From the NCBI RefSeq assembly GCF_014397785.1, contig NZ_VZQQ01000006.1, positions 62,001 through 126,000 on the forward strand: DNA of 64,000 bases. The letters run 5' to 3'. The stretch's first letter is position 1. Each line of letters opens with the position of its first letter. Shown here one piece after another: positions 37,900 through 48,201 of the stretch. The notes under the pieces are model-generated. The model made no database searches and was not told the origin of the DNA. It worked only from the letters and a program-made list of their open reading frames with translations. The position numbers were made by a program, and so were the translations under genes. The stretch comes from Paraburkholderia podalyriae (GTDB lineage Bacteria; Pseudomonadota; Gammaproteobacteria; Burkholderiales; Burkholderiaceae).

Positions 37900-39521
37900 T
37901 CAAGAAACTCATCCGCAAGCTATTCGGCCAGGACTCGGCGACCGCTGACGACACGCTCTCCGCCGACCCCCATGCCGAGGCCAGCGCCGACAGCAACGCT
38001 AATGGCAATCCGCCGGCGCGCCGCAAGTCCGCTTCCGGCACGACCGCTTCCGGCACAACCGCGCGGCCGCGTCGCAAGCCCGCCGGTGCCGCCGCCGCGC
38101 AAGCGCCGCGCGAACCGGACGTCCCCGTCATCATTCCGCACGACGTGCACGGCATCGATCCCACGCTGATCTCGCGCAACGCGATCCGCGTGACAGAGGG
38201 CCTGCAACAGGCGGGCTTCCGCGCGTTCATCGTCGGTGGCGCGGTGCGCGACCTGCTGCTCGGCGTGAAGCCGAAAGACTTCGACGTCGCGACCGACGCG
38301 ACGCCCGAACAGGTGCAGAAGCTGTTCCGCCGCGCGCGCATCATCGGCCGGCGCTTCCAGATCGTGCACGTGCAGTTCGGCCAGGAAATCATCGAAACCT
38401 CGACGTTCCGCGCGCTGGTCGATCCGCCCGCGGCCGACGCGCCGCCGCCGAAGCGCCTGAAGCGTGATGAGCTCGACCGCCGCACCCATGCGGTCGATGC
38501 AAGCGGGCGCGTGCTGCGCGACAATGTGTGGGGCGAGCAGCACGAGGACGCCACGCGCCGCGACTTCACGATCAACGCGATGTACTACGATCCGGCCACG
38601 CAAACCGTGCTGGACTATCACAACGGCATGGCCGACATGCGCGCGCGCCTGTTGCGCATGATCGGCGACCCGGCCACGCGCTATCGCGAGGATCCGGTGC
38701 GCCTGCTGCGCATCGTGCGCTTCGCCGCCAAACTCGACTTCGACATCGACGACGCCACGCGCGCACCCATCGAGAAGATGGCCGATCTGATCAACAACGT
38801 GCCGGCCGCGCGACTGTTCGACGAAATGCTGAAGCTGATGCTGTCGGGCCACGCGCTCGCGTGCCTGAAGCGGCTGCGCCAGGAAGGCCTGCATCATGGG
38901 CTGCTGCCGCTGCTCGACGTCGTGCTCGAACAGCCGACCGGCGAAAAATTCATTTCGCTGGCACTCTCCAACACCGACACACGCGTGCTCGCCGGCAAGC
39001 CGGTCTCGCCGGGTTTCCTGTTCGCGACGCTGTTGTGGCACGACGTGCAGCAGCGCTGGCAGAAGTTCGAGGCCGAAGGCGAGTATCCAGTGCCCGCGCT
39101 GCATCGCGCGATGGACGAAGTGCTCGACATGCAGACCGAAAAGCTCGCGATTCACAAGCGCTTTTCGGCCGACATGCGCGAGATCTGGGGCCTGCAACTG
39201 CGCCTCGAAAAACGCTCGGGCCGCAGCGCGCTGAAGCTGCTCGAACACCAAAGATTTAGAGCGGGGTATGATTTCCTCCTGTTGCGCTGCGCATCGGGCG
39301 AACTCGACGAGTCGGTCGGTGCGTGGTGGACGGAGTTCATCGAAGGAGACTCCGTCGCGCGCGAAACATTGCTCACGCAAGGCGGGAAGGACCGGAGCCC
39401 AAGAAAACGACGGCGGCGCGGTGGCGCCAGAAGCCGCAAATCAGGTGACGGAGTGGAGGGCGGCTCGTCCGCCGAACGCACGGACAACGACGCGGGCCTT
39501 GAAGGCTCGCACGAAGACTGA
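37896..39521 (+). CDS. pcnB: poly(A) polymerase I
   Basis: A 541-residue nucleotidyltransferase adding 3' poly(A) tails that promote RNA decay. The catalytic head has GGAVRDLLLGVKPKDFDVATDATPEQV with the metal Asp pair. RRDFTINAMYYD and ALRI-type RLLRIVRFAAKLDF follow. A charged N-terminal extension of about 85 residues precedes the domain, and a very basic tail (RKRRRRGGARSRKSG) ends the protein. GTG start overlapping the HAD stop as GTGA. Confidence 0.95.
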   Translation: MIKKLIRKLFGQDSATADDTLSADPHAEASADSNANGNPPARRKSASGTTASGTTARPRRKPAGAAAAQAPREPDVPVIIPHDVHGIDPTLISRNAIRVTEGLQQAGFRAFIVGGAVRDLLLGVKPKDFDVATDATPEQVQKLFRRARIIGRRFQIVHVQFGQEIIETSTFRALVDPPAADAPPPKRLKRDELDRRTHAVDASGRVLRDNVWGEQHEDATRRDFTINAMYYDPATQTVLDYHNGMADMRARLLRMIGDPATRYREDPVRLLRIVRFAAKLDFDIDDATRAPIEKMADLINNVPAARLFDEMLKLMLSGHALACLKRLRQEGLHHGLLPLLDVVLEQPTGEKFISLALSNTDTRVLAGKPVSPGFLFATLLWHDVQQRWQKFEAEGEYPVPALHRAMDEVLDMQTEKLAIHKRFSADMREIWGLQLRLEKRSGRSALKLLEHQRFRAGYDFLLLRCASGELDESVGAWWTEFIEGDSVARETLLTQGGKDRSPRKRRRRGGARSRKSGDGVEGGSSAERTDNDAGLEGSHED

Positions 39522-39572
39522 CCCGGCGTTCGCGGAAAAGCCGTCAAACCGATAGTTGCAGGAAGTTATGCC

Positions 39573-40115
39573 ATGACGGTTGCTTATCTTGGCCTCGGCG
39601 CGAACCTCGGGGACGCGCGCCAGACCCTGAAAGACGCGGTGGTGTGCCTCGCACAACAGCACACCATCACCGTGCTCGCCAAATCGAGCCTGTATCGTAC
39701 CGCCCCGATCGACGCGGGCGGCGACGACTATTTCAACTGCGTCGTGAAACTGGAAACGACGCTCCCCGTGCGGCATCTGCTCGCGCTGTGCCACAAGATC
39801 GAGCATCAGTTCGGCCGTGAGCGGCCGTTCCGCAATGCGCCGCGCACGCTCGATCTCGACATCCTGCTGTATGGCGATCAATCGATCGACGAAGCCGATC
39901 TGATCGTGCCGCATCCACGCCTCGTCGAGCGCGCGTTTGCGCTGGTGCCGCTCGTCGAGATCGACGCGGCGATCGTCATACCGCAACATGGCCGGGCCGC
40001 CGCGCTGCTCGACAGCGTCAGCGAGCAGCGCATCGAGAAGGTGAAGTCGCTTTGCCAGTGCCCGATGCTCAATGCGCTGAGCGGCACTTCCGCCGAAAAA
40101 GGCCGCTGCGAATGA
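39573..40115 (+). CDS. folK: 6-hydroxymethyl-7,8-dihydropterin pyrophosphokinase
   Basis: A 180-residue folate-pathway kinase transferring pyrophosphate from ATP to hydroxymethyl-dihydropterin. YLGLGANLGD opens the protein; GRERPFRNAPRTLDLDILLYGD carries the ATP- and metal-binding residues, and VPHPRLVERAFALVPL is the pterin-site signature. The stop overlaps the next start as ATGA. Confidence 0.96.
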   Translation: MTVAYLGLGANLGDARQTLKDAVVCLAQQHTITVLAKSSLYRTAPIDAGGDDYFNCVVKLETTLPVRHLLALCHKIEHQFGRERPFRNAPRTLDLDILLYGDQSIDEADLIVPHPRLVERAFALVPLVEIDAAIVIPQHGRAAALLDSVSEQRIEKVKSLCQCPMLNALSGTSAEKGRCE

Positions 40116-40792
40116 GTTCGACGCCGCTCACGGTCACCGCGCCGCAGCTGCGCCCGCCGTTCGGCTATATCGCGATCGAGGGGCCGATCGGCGTCGGCAA
40201 GACCTCACTCGCGCGGCGCCTCGCGCAGCGCTGGTCGATGCACGAACTGTTCGAGCGCTCGCAAGACAATCCGTTTCTCGAACGCTTCTATCGCGACACC
40301 ACGCGCTATGCGCTGCCCGTGCAGCTGCATTTCGCGCTGCAACGCGCGCAGCAGGCGCAGGAAGTGAACGCCGCGCAGGCGAGCGGCACGCCACTGATCG
40401 CCGACTTCATCACGCAGCGAAACGACATCTTCGCGCGTCTGATCTTGCAGGACGACGAGTGGCAACTGTACCGCGCGCTTGCCGCCCGCCTCGACGTCAG
40501 CGCGCCGGCGCCTGACTTCGTCGTCTACCTGCAGGCGAGCCCCGAGGTGCTGTTCGCGCGCATCCAGAAGCGCGCGGTGCCAATGGAACTGCAGATTTCC
40601 GATGCGTATCTGCGCGCGCTGTGCGACGCATACAACGAATTCTTCTACCACTACGACCGCACGCCGGTGCTGACGGTCAACGCCGAACACCTGAACCCGT
40701 TCGACTCCGACGCGGACCTTGCGCTGCTCGTCGAACGCATCGAGACGATGCGCGGCCGCAAGGAATTCTTCGTCAAAGGCACGTCGCTGTAA
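40112..40792 (+). CDS. deoxynucleoside kinase family protein
   Basis: A 226-residue kinase. P-loop IEGPIGVGKTSLARRLA is at about residues 22-36, and the region LIADFITQRNDIFARL corresponds to the DRS/lid part of the fold. PVQLHFALQRAQQ and VYLQASPEVLFARIQKR match bacterial deoxyadenosine/deoxyguanosine kinase-like proteins commonly found between folK and panB in this group. Substrate unproven. Translationally coupled to folK; panB begins 36 bp later. Confidence 0.88.
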   Translation: MSSTPLTVTAPQLRPPFGYIAIEGPIGVGKTSLARRLAQRWSMHELFERSQDNPFLERFYRDTTRYALPVQLHFALQRAQQAQEVNAAQASGTPLIADFITQRNDIFARLILQDDEWQLYRALAARLDVSAPAPDFVVYLQASPEVLFARIQKRAVPMELQISDAYLRALCDAYNEFFYHYDRTPVLTVNAEHLNPFDSDADLALLVERIETMRGRKEFFVKGTSL

Positions 40793-40828
40793 GCGGCGCG
40801 GCCAACTCTCTTTCTCACTGGATTGACC

Positions 40829-41644
40829 ATGACTTATTTGCAGGAAGCGAGCCGGAGCGCGATCACCGTGCCGAAACTGCAGGCAATGCGCGACGCCGGC
40901 GAGAAGATCGCGATGCTCACCTGTTACGACGCGAGCTTCGCCGCACTGCTCGAGCGCGCGGGCGTCGACGTGCTGCTGATCGGCGACTCGCTCGGCAACG
41001 TGCTGCAAGGCCAGCCGACCACGCTGCCGGTATCGCTTGCCGACATCGTGTATCACACGGCGAGCGTCGCGCGCGCGAAGCCGTCGGCACTGATCGTCGC
41101 TGACCTGCCGTTCGGCACGTACGGCACGCGCGAAGACGCATTCAGGAGCTCGGTCGAACTGATGCGCGCGGGCGCGCAGATGGTCAAGCTCGAAGGCGGC
41201 GAATGGGTCGCGGACACGGTGCGGTTTCTGGTCGAGCGCTCGATCCCGGTGTGCGCGCATGTGGGTCTCACGCCGCAGTCGGTGCATGCGTTCGGCGGCT
41301 TCAAGGTGCAGGGCAAGACCGAAGCGGGCGCGAGCCAGCTGCTGCGCGATTCGCTCGCCGTGCAGGAAGCCGGCGCGCAATTGATCGTGATGGAAGCGAT
41401 CCCGTCGCAACTCGCGGACGAGGTCACGCAGTTGCTGCGCATTCCGACGATTGGGATCGGCGCGGGCCTCGATTGCTCGGGTCAGGTGCTGGTGCTGCAT
41501 GACATGCTCGGGATTTTTCCCGGCAAGCGGCCGCGCTTCGTGAAGGATTTCATGCAGGGGCAGCCGAACATTCAGGCGGCCGTCGAGGCGTATGTGCGAG
41601 CGGTGAAGGACGGGACGTTTCCCGGCGCCGAGCACACGTTCTGA
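40829..41644 (+). CDS. panB: 3-methyl-2-oxobutanoate hydroxymethyltransferase
   Basis: A 271-residue TIM-barrel enzyme that makes ketopantoate from ketoisovalerate and methylene-tetrahydrofolate, first step of pantothenate synthesis. [43 protein letters not shown] and [20 protein letters not shown] are diagnostic. The ATG at 40829 is used; a TTG two codons earlier is in frame. Ends near a GC-rich hairpin shared with the convergent pabB-pabC gene. Confidence 0.96.
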   Translation: MTYLQEASRSAITVPKLQAMRDAGEKIAMLTCYDASFAALLERAGVDVLLIGDSLGNVLQGQPTTLPVSLADIVYHTASVARAKPSALIVADLPFGTYGTREDAFRSSVELMRAGAQMVKLEGGEWVADTVRFLVERSIPVCAHVGLTPQSVHAFGGFKVQGKTEAGASQLLRDSLAVQEAGAQLIVMEAIPSQLADEVTQLLRIPTIGIGAGLDCSGQVLVLHDMLGIFPGKRPRFVKDFMQGQPNIQAAVEAYVRAVKDGTFPGAEHTF

Positions 41645-41652
41645 TGCTTTAT

Positions 41653-41672
41653 TGCCGCGCGAGCGCGCGGCA
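41653..41672. terminator. GC-rich hairpin between panB and pabB-pabC
   Basis: TGCCGCGCG (41653-41661) pairs with CGCGCGGCA (41664-41672) across two bases. It lies in the 48-bp gap between convergent genes. There is no long T run, so termination efficiency is uncertain. Confidence 0.45.
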
Positions 41673-41692
41673 TTCACGTTTGTTTCCGCGCT

Positions 41693-43579
41693 CTAACCAA
41701 CAACCCGTGCCGGCACCGCGCCGCGCAACGCGTTGCACACGAGCAGCGCTTCGGCGTTCAGCACATCCGCCCGCGTCAGCACTTTTTCACCTGCCCGCAG
41801 GCCCGACGCGTCGTCGAGCAGCACGCTTCGCATGACACCAGGCAGCACGCCTGACGCGAGCGGCGGAGTCCACCATTGTCCCGCGAGCTTGACGAACACG
41901 TTCGACCTGCCGCCTTCGGTCAGCTCGCCCCGTTCATTGAAGAACAGCGTATCGAAGGCGCCCTTCGCTTCGGCTTCGCGCCAGCCGCGGTCGTAGTCGG
42001 CGCGGCGCGTGGTCTTGTGGCGCAGCAGCGGATCGGCGGCGCGGGTCGGCGCGAAGCGGGCTTCGGAGCCGAGCAGAACGCCAACGATCGCATCCGCTAA
42101 CGGCGCAAGTACCGCGGCGGTGATCTGCGTCGCGCCGCTCTTGCTCAAAGCAAGACGCATACGATGCGGCGTCTGCGCCGGCAGCGTGGCGCACCGCGCT
42201 GAAAATTCCTCGCGAACGCGCTTCTCGTCGAACCCGAAGCCAAGCGTCGCGGCGCTCGACGACAGGCGCCGCAGATGCCGCTCGACGTGCCGCACGCCAT
42301 CTTCCCGCGTGGCGTACATCGTTTCGAACAGTTCGAAACCCGGCTCGGCGCCCGTCAGAAAACGTCCTTTCAATCGACACTCCTCGTGCTCGTCGGCGGC
42401 CACGCTGTCGAGCACGATGCCCGCGCCGATGCCCATGCTGCCGCGCAGACCGTCCGTGCCGCCGGCTTGCGCCGTCGACGCAGTCAATGTCAGCGTGCGG
42501 ATCGCGACCGACATGCAGAAGTCGCCGCAATCGTGATTATCGCCGGGCGCATCGAGCCAGCCGATCGCGCCGGTATAAAGCCCGCGCGGCGTGCTTTCCA
42601 GTTCGTCGATCAACTGCATCGTGCGATGCTTCGGCGCACCGGTAATCGAGCCGCATGGAAACAGCGCGCGCAGGATCGTCGCGAACGAGGTGCCGCCGAG
42701 CAACGTCGCCTCCACCGTCGAGGTCATCTGCCACACCGACGCATACGGCTCGACCGAGAACAGCGCGGGCACGTTGACCGACCCGATCTGCGCGACCCGC
42801 GATAGATCGTTGCGCAACAGATCGACGATCATCACGTTCTCGGCGCGGTTCTTCGGGTCGTTGGCGAGGAACTCGGCGTTGCTCCGGTCGGTGGCAGCAT
42901 CTTGCGAGCGCGGCGCCGTGCCCTTCATCGGCCGCGCGCGCAATGTCGCGCCGTGTTTTTCGACGAATAGTTCAGGCGAACACGACAGCACCCACGCAGC
43001 GTCCGGCAATGCGATCAGCGCGCCGAACCGCACCGGCTGGCGCACGCGCAAACGCCGATAGAACGCGAGCGGCGAACCGAACACGTCGAAGCCGAGCCGG
43101 TATGTGTAGTTGACTTGATAGGAATCGCCCGCGCGCAGGGCGGCATGAATCGCGTCGATCGCCGCGTCGAACTGCGCGCGGTCGACGCTCTCGCGCACGT
43201 TCGCCGTGCCCGCGACCGAGGGTTCGGGCGCACCATCGTCACGCGCCATCAGCCACGCGTCGACCTCGTCGCGCGAAAGCTTCGCGCAGCGTTCGAACAA
43301 TAAAAAACGCAGCGCGGCATTGCCACGCTGCGTTTCGGTAGACCGGCGCGCATCGAAACCCATCAGCTCGCGGCCAAATTCATAGTCGGCGAGCACGACA
43401 GCGTGCAGACCGTTGCGGGCATCCGCCGCGACGTTGTCGCACACAGCTTCGAGCTGCGCGGCCTCCGTGCAGACCCGCTCGCGCACTAAACCCGTGTACA
43501 AGCGGCTCGACGGGCGCGCCGCCGTTGCATCGCAATCGTCGAGCAGCGCGAACATCGCGCCGCGCCTGTCCACCGTCAT
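41693..43579 (-). CDS. pabB: fused aminodeoxychorismate synthase (PabB) and aminodeoxychorismate lyase (PabC)
   Basis: A 628-residue two-domain enzyme of p-aminobenzoate synthesis for folate. Residues about 1-370 are the chorismate-binding PabB part (DSYQVNYTYRL, LSCSPELFV, RPMKGTAPR, FPCGSITGAPK). Residues about 390-628 are a PLP class-IV PabC part (FELFETMYATREDGV, LLRHKTTRRADYDRG with the PLP Lys, NERGELTEGGRSNVFV). The glutaminase PabA is not fused and not nearby. The ATG at 43579 is given; an in-frame GTG at 43591 is possible. It lies 18 bp after dnaJ on the same strand. Confidence 0.93.
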   Translation of the reverse strand: MTVDRRGAMFALLDDCDATAARPSSRLYTGLVRERVCTEAAQLEAVCDNVAADARNGLHAVVLADYEFGRELMGFDARRSTETQRGNAALRFLLFERCAKLSRDEVDAWLMARDDGAPEPSVAGTANVRESVDRAQFDAAIDAIHAALRAGDSYQVNYTYRLGFDVFGSPLAFYRRLRVRQPVRFGALIALPDAAWVLSCSPELFVEKHGATLRARPMKGTAPRSQDAATDRSNAEFLANDPKNRAENVMIVDLLRNDLSRVAQIGSVNVPALFSVEPYASVWQMTSTVEATLLGGTSFATILRALFPCGSITGAPKHRTMQLIDELESTPRGLYTGAIGWLDAPGDNHDCGDFCMSVAIRTLTLTASTAQAGGTDGLRGSMGIGAGIVLDSVAADEHEECRLKGRFLTGAEPGFELFETMYATREDGVRHVERHLRRLSSSAATLGFGFDEKRVREEFSARCATLPAQTPHRMRLALSKSGATQITAAVLAPLADAIVGVLLGSEARFAPTRAADPLLRHKTTRRADYDRGWREAEAKGAFDTLFFNERGELTEGGRSNVFVKLAGQWWTPPLASGVLPGVMRSVLLDDASGLRAGEKVLTRADVLNAEALLVCNALRGAVPARVVG

Positions 43580-43597
43580 ACTGACCGCCACATCAGA

Positions 43598-44734
43598 TCA
43601 ATCGAAAAAGCTCTTCACGCGATCGAACCAGCTCTTGCTTTGCGGACTATGCCGCGAACCGCCTTCCACGAGCGCCTTTTCGAACTGCTTGAGCAGATCG
43701 CGCTGCGCTTCGGTGAGCTTGACCGGCGTTTCGACCTGCACGTGCACGTATAGATCGCCGGCGATGCTCGAACGCAGCCCCTTGATACCCTTGCCGCGCA
43801 AACGGAACGTCTTGCCCGACTGCGTGCCTTCCGGCACCGTGAAGCTCGCGCGGCCGGCGAGCGTCGGCACCTCGATATCGCCGCCGAGCGCCGCGGTAGT
43901 AAACGGGATCGGCATCTGGCAATGCAGATCGTCGCCGTCACGCTCGAACACCGAGTGTTGCTTGATATGAATCTCGACGTACAGATCGCCCGACGGACCG
44001 CCGTTGATGCCCGGCTCGCCGTTGCCGGCCGAGCGGATGCGCATGCCGTCGTCGATACCGGCCGGAATCTTCACTTCGAGCGTCTTGGTTTCCTTCACCT
44101 TGCCCGCGCCGTGGCAGTGATTGCACGGTTCGGGGATGTAGGTGCCAGTGCCGTGGCACTTCGGGCAAGTCTGCTGGATGCTGAAGAAGCCCTGCGACAT
44201 GCGCACAGAGCCCGAGCCGCTGCAGGTCGGGCAGGTTTCCGGCTTGGTGCCCGGCTTCGCGCCCGAGCCGTGACAGACTTCGCACGAGACCCAGCTCGGC
44301 ACGCGAATCTGCGTGTCGTAGCCGTGCGCGGCCTGTTCGAGCGTGATTTCCATGCTGTAGCGCAGATCGGCGCCGCGATATACCTGCGGACCCGCGCGGC
44401 CACCTCCGCGTGCACTGCCGGCCGCCTGGCCGAAGATGTCGCCGAAGATGTCGCCGAATGCATCGGCAAAGCCACCGAAGCCCTGTGCGCCGGCCCCACC
44501 CATGTTCGGATCGACGCCCGCGTGACCGTACTGATCGTACGCGGCGCGCTTTTGCGAATCCGACAGCATTTCATAGGCTTCCTTCACCTCCTTGAAATGC
44601 TCTTCCGCATCCTTGTGGCCCGGATTGCGGTCGGGGTGGTGCTTCATCGCGAGCTTGCGATAAGCCTTCTTGATTTCGTCGTCGCTCGCGTTCTTCGCGA
44701 CGCCCAGAACCTCGTAGTAATCCCGTTTCGCCAT
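43598..44734 (-). CDS. dnaJ: chaperone protein DnaJ
   Basis: A 378-residue Hsp40 that delivers substrates to DnaK and stimulates its ATPase. J domain at 1-70 with the HPD triad (MKHHPDRN), Gly/Phe-rich region at about 75-115, a zinc domain with four CxxCxGxG repeats ([32 protein letters not shown]), and the C-terminal substrate domains. Downstream of dnaK after a 268-bp gap. Confidence 0.97.
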   Translation of the reverse strand: MAKRDYYEVLGVAKNASDDEIKKAYRKLAMKHHPDRNPGHKDAEEHFKEVKEAYEMLSDSQKRAAYDQYGHAGVDPNMGGAGAQGFGGFADAFGDIFGDIFGQAAGSARGGGRAGPQVYRGADLRYSMEITLEQAAHGYDTQIRVPSWVSCEVCHGSGAKPGTKPETCPTCSGSGSVRMSQGFFSIQQTCPKCHGTGTYIPEPCNHCHGAGKVKETKTLEVKIPAGIDDGMRIRSAGNGEPGINGGPSGDLYVEIHIKQHSVFERDGDDLHCQMPIPFTTAALGGDIEVPTLAGRASFTVPEGTQSGKTFRLRGKGIKGLRSSIAGDLYVHVQVETPVKLTEAQRDLLKQFEKALVEGGSRHSPQSKSWFDRVKSFFD

Positions 44735-45002
44735 ATCGGTTCAACGCCGCCGCGCAAAGCGACGCGGTAGCTCCTTGTGAATGCTGTGGAGTCTAACGAC
44801 TCGTGCGGCCGCTGCCTGCGCCGCGCCAGGGCACGGTTCAAAACAACGCCCTCCATAAAACGAACGTGCCCGGAGAGCCCAAAAAGGCTCGCCAGGCGCG
44901 AAAACCGCTCTTGCACTTTGGGCGCCCCAGAGGCGCCGTTCTCGTGCAGCCGGGCCGCGCACATTGCTGTGCACGGCTTTACGGTCGGATGCCGACCTGG
45001 CT

Positions 45003-46952
45003 TTAATCCTTCTTCACTTCCTTGAAGTCCGCGTCGACCACGTCGTCGGCCTGCTGGCTCGCGCCCGCCGATGCACCGGCACCGCCCGCCGCGCCCGCTG
45101 CCGCATCGGCACCTTGCGTAGCCTGCATGTCGGCGTACATCTTCTCGCCCATCTTCTGCGAGGCCGTGGCCACCGCTTCGATCTTCGCTTCGATCGCGGC
45201 CTTGTCGCTCGAGTTGCTCTTCAGCGTGTCTTCGAGGTCTTTCAACGCGGCTTCGATCTTGTCCTTCTCGCCGGCTTCGAGCTTGTCGCCGTACTCGGTC
45301 AGCGCCTTCTTCGTGCTGTGGACGAGCGCGTCACCCTGGTTGCGGGCGTCGGCCAGCTCACGCAGCTTGTGATCTTCTTCCGCGTTCGCTTCGGCGTCCT
45401 TCACCATCTTCTCGATTTCGGCTTCGGACAGACCCGAGTTCGCCTTGATCGTGATGCGGTTTTCCTTGCCGGTCGCCTTGTCCTTCGCGCCGACGTGCAG
45501 AATGCCGTTCGCGTCGATGTCGAAGCTCACTTCGATCTGCGGCACGCCGCGCGGTGCCGGCGGGATGCCTTCGAGGTTGAACTCGCCCAGCAGCTTGTTG
45601 CCCGCTGCCATTTCGCGTTCGCCCTGGAACACCTTGATCGTCACGGCGCCCTGATTATCATCAGCCGTCGAGTAGACCTGCGCGTGCTTGGTCGGGATCG
45701 TGGTGTTCTTGTTGATCATCTTCGTCATCACGCCGCCGAGCGTTTCGATGCCGAGCGACAGCGGGGTCACGTCGAGCAGCAGAACGTCCTTGCGGTCGCC
45801 CGACAGAACCTGGCCCTGGATCGCAGCACCAACGGCCACGGCTTCGTCCGGGTTCACGTCACGGCGCGGATCCTTGCCGAAGAATTCCTTCACCTTTTCC
45901 TGCACCTTCGGCATACGGGTCATGCCGCCGACCAGGATCACGTCGTCGATTTCGCCGACCTTCACGCCTGCGTCCTTGATCGCGACGCGGCACGGCTCGA
46001 TCGTGCGTTCGATCAGCTCTTCAACCAGCGCTTCGAGCTTGGCGCGCGTGATCTTCAGGTTCAGGTGCTTCGGACCCGATGCGTCGGCCGTGATGTATGG
46101 CAGGTTGATTTCGGTCTGCTGGCTCGACGACAGTTCGATCTTCGCCTTTTCAGCCGATTCCTTCAGGCGCTGCAGCGCGAGCACGTCTTTCGACAGATCG
46201 ACGCCCTGCTCCTTCTTGAACTCGCCGATGATGTAGTCGATGATGCGCTGGTCGAAGTCCTCGCCGCCGAGGAACGTGTCGCCGTTCGTGGACAGCACTT
46301 CGAACTGCATTTCACCGTCAACATCCGCGATTTCGATGATCGAGATGTCGAACGTGCCGCCGCCGAGGTCAAACACGGCGATCTTGCGGTCACCCTTTTC
46401 AGCCTTGTCCAGGCCGAATGCCAATGCGGCTGCGGTCGGTTCGTTGATGATCCGCTTGACTTCCAGACCGGCGATGCGGCCGGCGTCCTTGGTTGCCTGA
46501 CGCTGGCTGTCGTTGAAGTACGCCGGCACCGTGATCACGGCCTCCGTGACGGTCTCGCCGAGGTAGTCCTCAGCGGTCTTCTTCATCTTGCGCAGCACTT
46601 CGGCGGAGATTTGCGGCGGCGCAAGCTTCTGGTCGCGCACTTCGATCCATGCGTCACCGTTGTCGGCCTTCATGATCTTGTAGGGCATCAGGCCGATGTC
46701 CTTCTGCACTTCCTTCTCTTCGAAGCGGCGGCCGATCAGGCGCTTGACCGCGAACAGCGTGTTCTTCGGGTTCGTGACCGACTGACGCTTGGCCGGCGCG
46801 CCGACCAGGATCTCGCTGTCTTCCATGTAAGCGATGATCGACGGCGTGGTGCGCGCGCCTTCCGAGTTCTCGATGACCTTGACCGAATTGCCTTCCATGA
46901 TCGCCACGCACGAGTTGGTCGTGCCGAGGTCGATGCCGATGATTTTGCCCAT
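45003..46952 (-). CDS. dnaK: chaperone protein DnaK (Hsp70)
   Basis: A 649-residue Hsp70. ATPase domain opens with [15 protein letters not shown] and contains [11 protein letters not shown] and the [11 protein letters not shown] segment. The interdomain linker [13 protein letters not shown] is conserved. The substrate domain and helical lid follow, ending in a Gly/Ala-rich tail with the acidic [12 protein letters not shown]. The open frame begins earlier, but AGGAGA upstream and homology fix the ATG at 46952. Confidence 0.98.
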   Translation of the reverse strand: MGKIIGIDLGTTNSCVAIMEGNSVKVIENSEGARTTPSIIAYMEDSEILVGAPAKRQSVTNPKNTLFAVKRLIGRRFEEKEVQKDIGLMPYKIMKADNGDAWIEVRDQKLAPPQISAEVLRKMKKTAEDYLGETVTEAVITVPAYFNDSQRQATKDAGRIAGLEVKRIINEPTAAALAFGLDKAEKGDRKIAVFDLGGGTFDISIIEIADVDGEMQFEVLSTNGDTFLGGEDFDQRIIDYIIGEFKKEQGVDLSKDVLALQRLKESAEKAKIELSSSQQTEINLPYITADASGPKHLNLKITRAKLEALVEELIERTIEPCRVAIKDAGVKVGEIDDVILVGGMTRMPKVQEKVKEFFGKDPRRDVNPDEAVAVGAAIQGQVLSGDRKDVLLLDVTPLSLGIETLGGVMTKMINKNTTIPTKHAQVYSTADDNQGAVTIKVFQGEREMAAGNKLLGEFNLEGIPPAPRGVPQIEVSFDIDANGILHVGAKDKATGKENRITIKANSGLSEAEIEKMVKDAEANAEEDHKLRELADARNQGDALVHSTKKALTEYGDKLEAGEKDKIEAALKDLEDTLKSNSSDKAAIEAKIEAVATASQKMGEKMYADMQATQGADAAAGAAGGAGASAGASQQADDVVDADFKEVKKD

Positions 46953-47046
46953 TTTTACAAATCTCCTGACTTTGATCGCTGCGGAAAGCGCCCGGTTGGC
47001 CCATCTGGCGGCGGGACGTTCCGCTCTCAATTCATACCTGCACTGA

Positions 47047-47074
47047 AAGTAAGTGCGGCCACATCGTTTTCAAG
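47047..47074 (-). promoter_or_regulatory. probable sigma-32 promoter of dnaK
   Basis: On the minus strand CTTGAAAA (47074-47067) is a good heat-shock -35; the downstream CACTTACTT (47055-47047) is only a weak -10 match, 11 bp away. Overlapping is an inverted repeat AAGACC / GGTCTT (around 47073-47097). Confidence 0.45.
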
Positions 47075-47250
47075 ACCTCTTTTGCGATGCGGTCTTTAAT
47101 TTTTTTCAATCACGCGACGGGCGCCTGAATCTTCGCTGCGAGCCCGCTCCGTCAGCCTGCGCGACGCCCCGGCGTGGCTCGCCGTAAGTGCCTGAATCGA
47201 CGGGATCTTTCGCCACGCCAAGCGACGATGCCGGGCGTGCGTCGCCGCGC

Positions 47251-47829
47251 TTACTTCGGCGCCGCGACGGTCACGAGCGCGGGACGCAGCACGCGATCCG
47301 CGATCACGAAGCCCTTTTGCAGCACCGCGACGACGGTGTTCGGCTCCTGATCGGCCGGCACCATCGAAATGGCCTGATGGCGATGCGGGTCGAACTTTTC
47401 GCCGACCGGATTGATGGCGACGACGCGGCCTTTCTCGAGCGCGCCGCTCAACTGACGCAGCGTGAGCTCGACGCCTTCGCGGACCTTCTGCACGTCGTCG
47501 GATGAATGGGCAATGGCCGCCTCGAGACTGTCGACCACTGGCAGCAGATGCTCGGCGAAACTCTCGATCGCAAACTTGTGCGCCCTGGCGACGTCTTCCT
47601 GAGCGCGACGCCGCACGTTTTCGGTTTCGGCTTTCGCACGCAGGAAGCTTTCCTGCAGTTCGGCGATCTTCGCCTGAGCCTCGGCCAGCGCCTGGTCGTC
47701 GGCACCCTGGGCCGGTTCGACCTGCGCGCCGGTGTCCTGCTGTTGAGCAGCGGCCTCGGCGGCCTGGCGCGCGGCTTCGTCGGCGGGCGTGGAATTCTGG
47801 CTCGTCGGGTTCTCTTGCGTGTTTTCCAT
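47251..47829 (-). CDS. grpE: nucleotide exchange factor GrpE
   Basis: A 192-residue dimeric factor that releases ADP from DnaK. A Gln/Ala-rich flexible N-terminal segment (about 1-45) leads to the long helix ([36 protein letters not shown]) and the C-terminal beta-domain with [15 protein letters not shown] and [20 protein letters not shown], the GrpE signature. First gene of the grpE-dnaK-dnaJ run, behind a sigma-32 promoter. Confidence 0.96.
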   Translation of the reverse strand: MENTQENPTSQNSTPADEAARQAAEAAAQQQDTGAQVEPAQGADDQALAEAQAKIAELQESFLRAKAETENVRRRAQEDVARAHKFAIESFAEHLLPVVDSLEAAIAHSSDDVQKVREGVELTLRQLSGALEKGRVVAINPVGEKFDPHRHQAISMVPADQEPNTVVAVLQKGFVIADRVLRPALVTVAAPK

Positions 47830-48201
47830 GTCGCTGAAAGTCGTTAAAAAGTAAAAGCCAAAGGCGGTGAAAGCCGTTCCGACACGCGGCGATCTGTACT
47901 TTGCAAAATCGCGCCACGCGTCTTCGCGCCGAACCGCCAGTCCCGACCCCAGATGGGGCCTGCAAGAGCCGTTTCAAGCGGCTCCGAGGGTTTTTTCGCA
48001 CCACCGTCGTGCAGGCGAAATGCGCCGTAACAAGCATTAACGTGGCGCGATCAGATAGGCATTGAGTGCGGCCCGCAACTGACCTATTCTCCAGTCATGG
48101 CGCGGCAACGCACGTTAACCCTAATCCGACGTAAGCCTTACCAACGCCTGACAGTCTTTCCGAAAGCCTGTTTCAGCTCATCACCTTCCCAAGGGAGTAC
48201 C
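47830..48201. other. 372-bp intergenic control region upstream of grpE
   Basis: Holds the grpE heat-shock promoter (47951-47978) and, on the plus strand, the start region of the small membrane protein at 48202. No CIRCE element (TTAGCACTC-N9-GAGTGCTAA) is seen here. No further gene is supported. Confidence 0.5.
47951..47978 (-). promoter_or_regulatory. near-consensus sigma-32 (heat-shock) promoter of grpE
   Basis: Read on the minus strand, CTTGAAA (47978-47972) and CCCCATCT (47958-47951) are separated by 13 bp, matching the RpoH consensus CTTGAAA-N(11-16)-CCCCAT. It lies about 120 bp before the grpE start. The -35 box sits in the loop of an inverted repeat, GAGCCG / CGGCTC. Confidence 0.85.

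Noticed and set aside
44964-47099. A 700-codon plus-strand open frame across dnaK
   Set aside because: It is the antisense shadow of dnaK; Arg/Asp/Val-rich composition with no motif.
47941-48000. GAGCCG/CGGCTC hairpin followed by a T run as a plus-strand terminator
   Set aside because: No plus-strand gene ends upstream, and the same bases form a strong sigma-32 promoter for grpE on the other strand.
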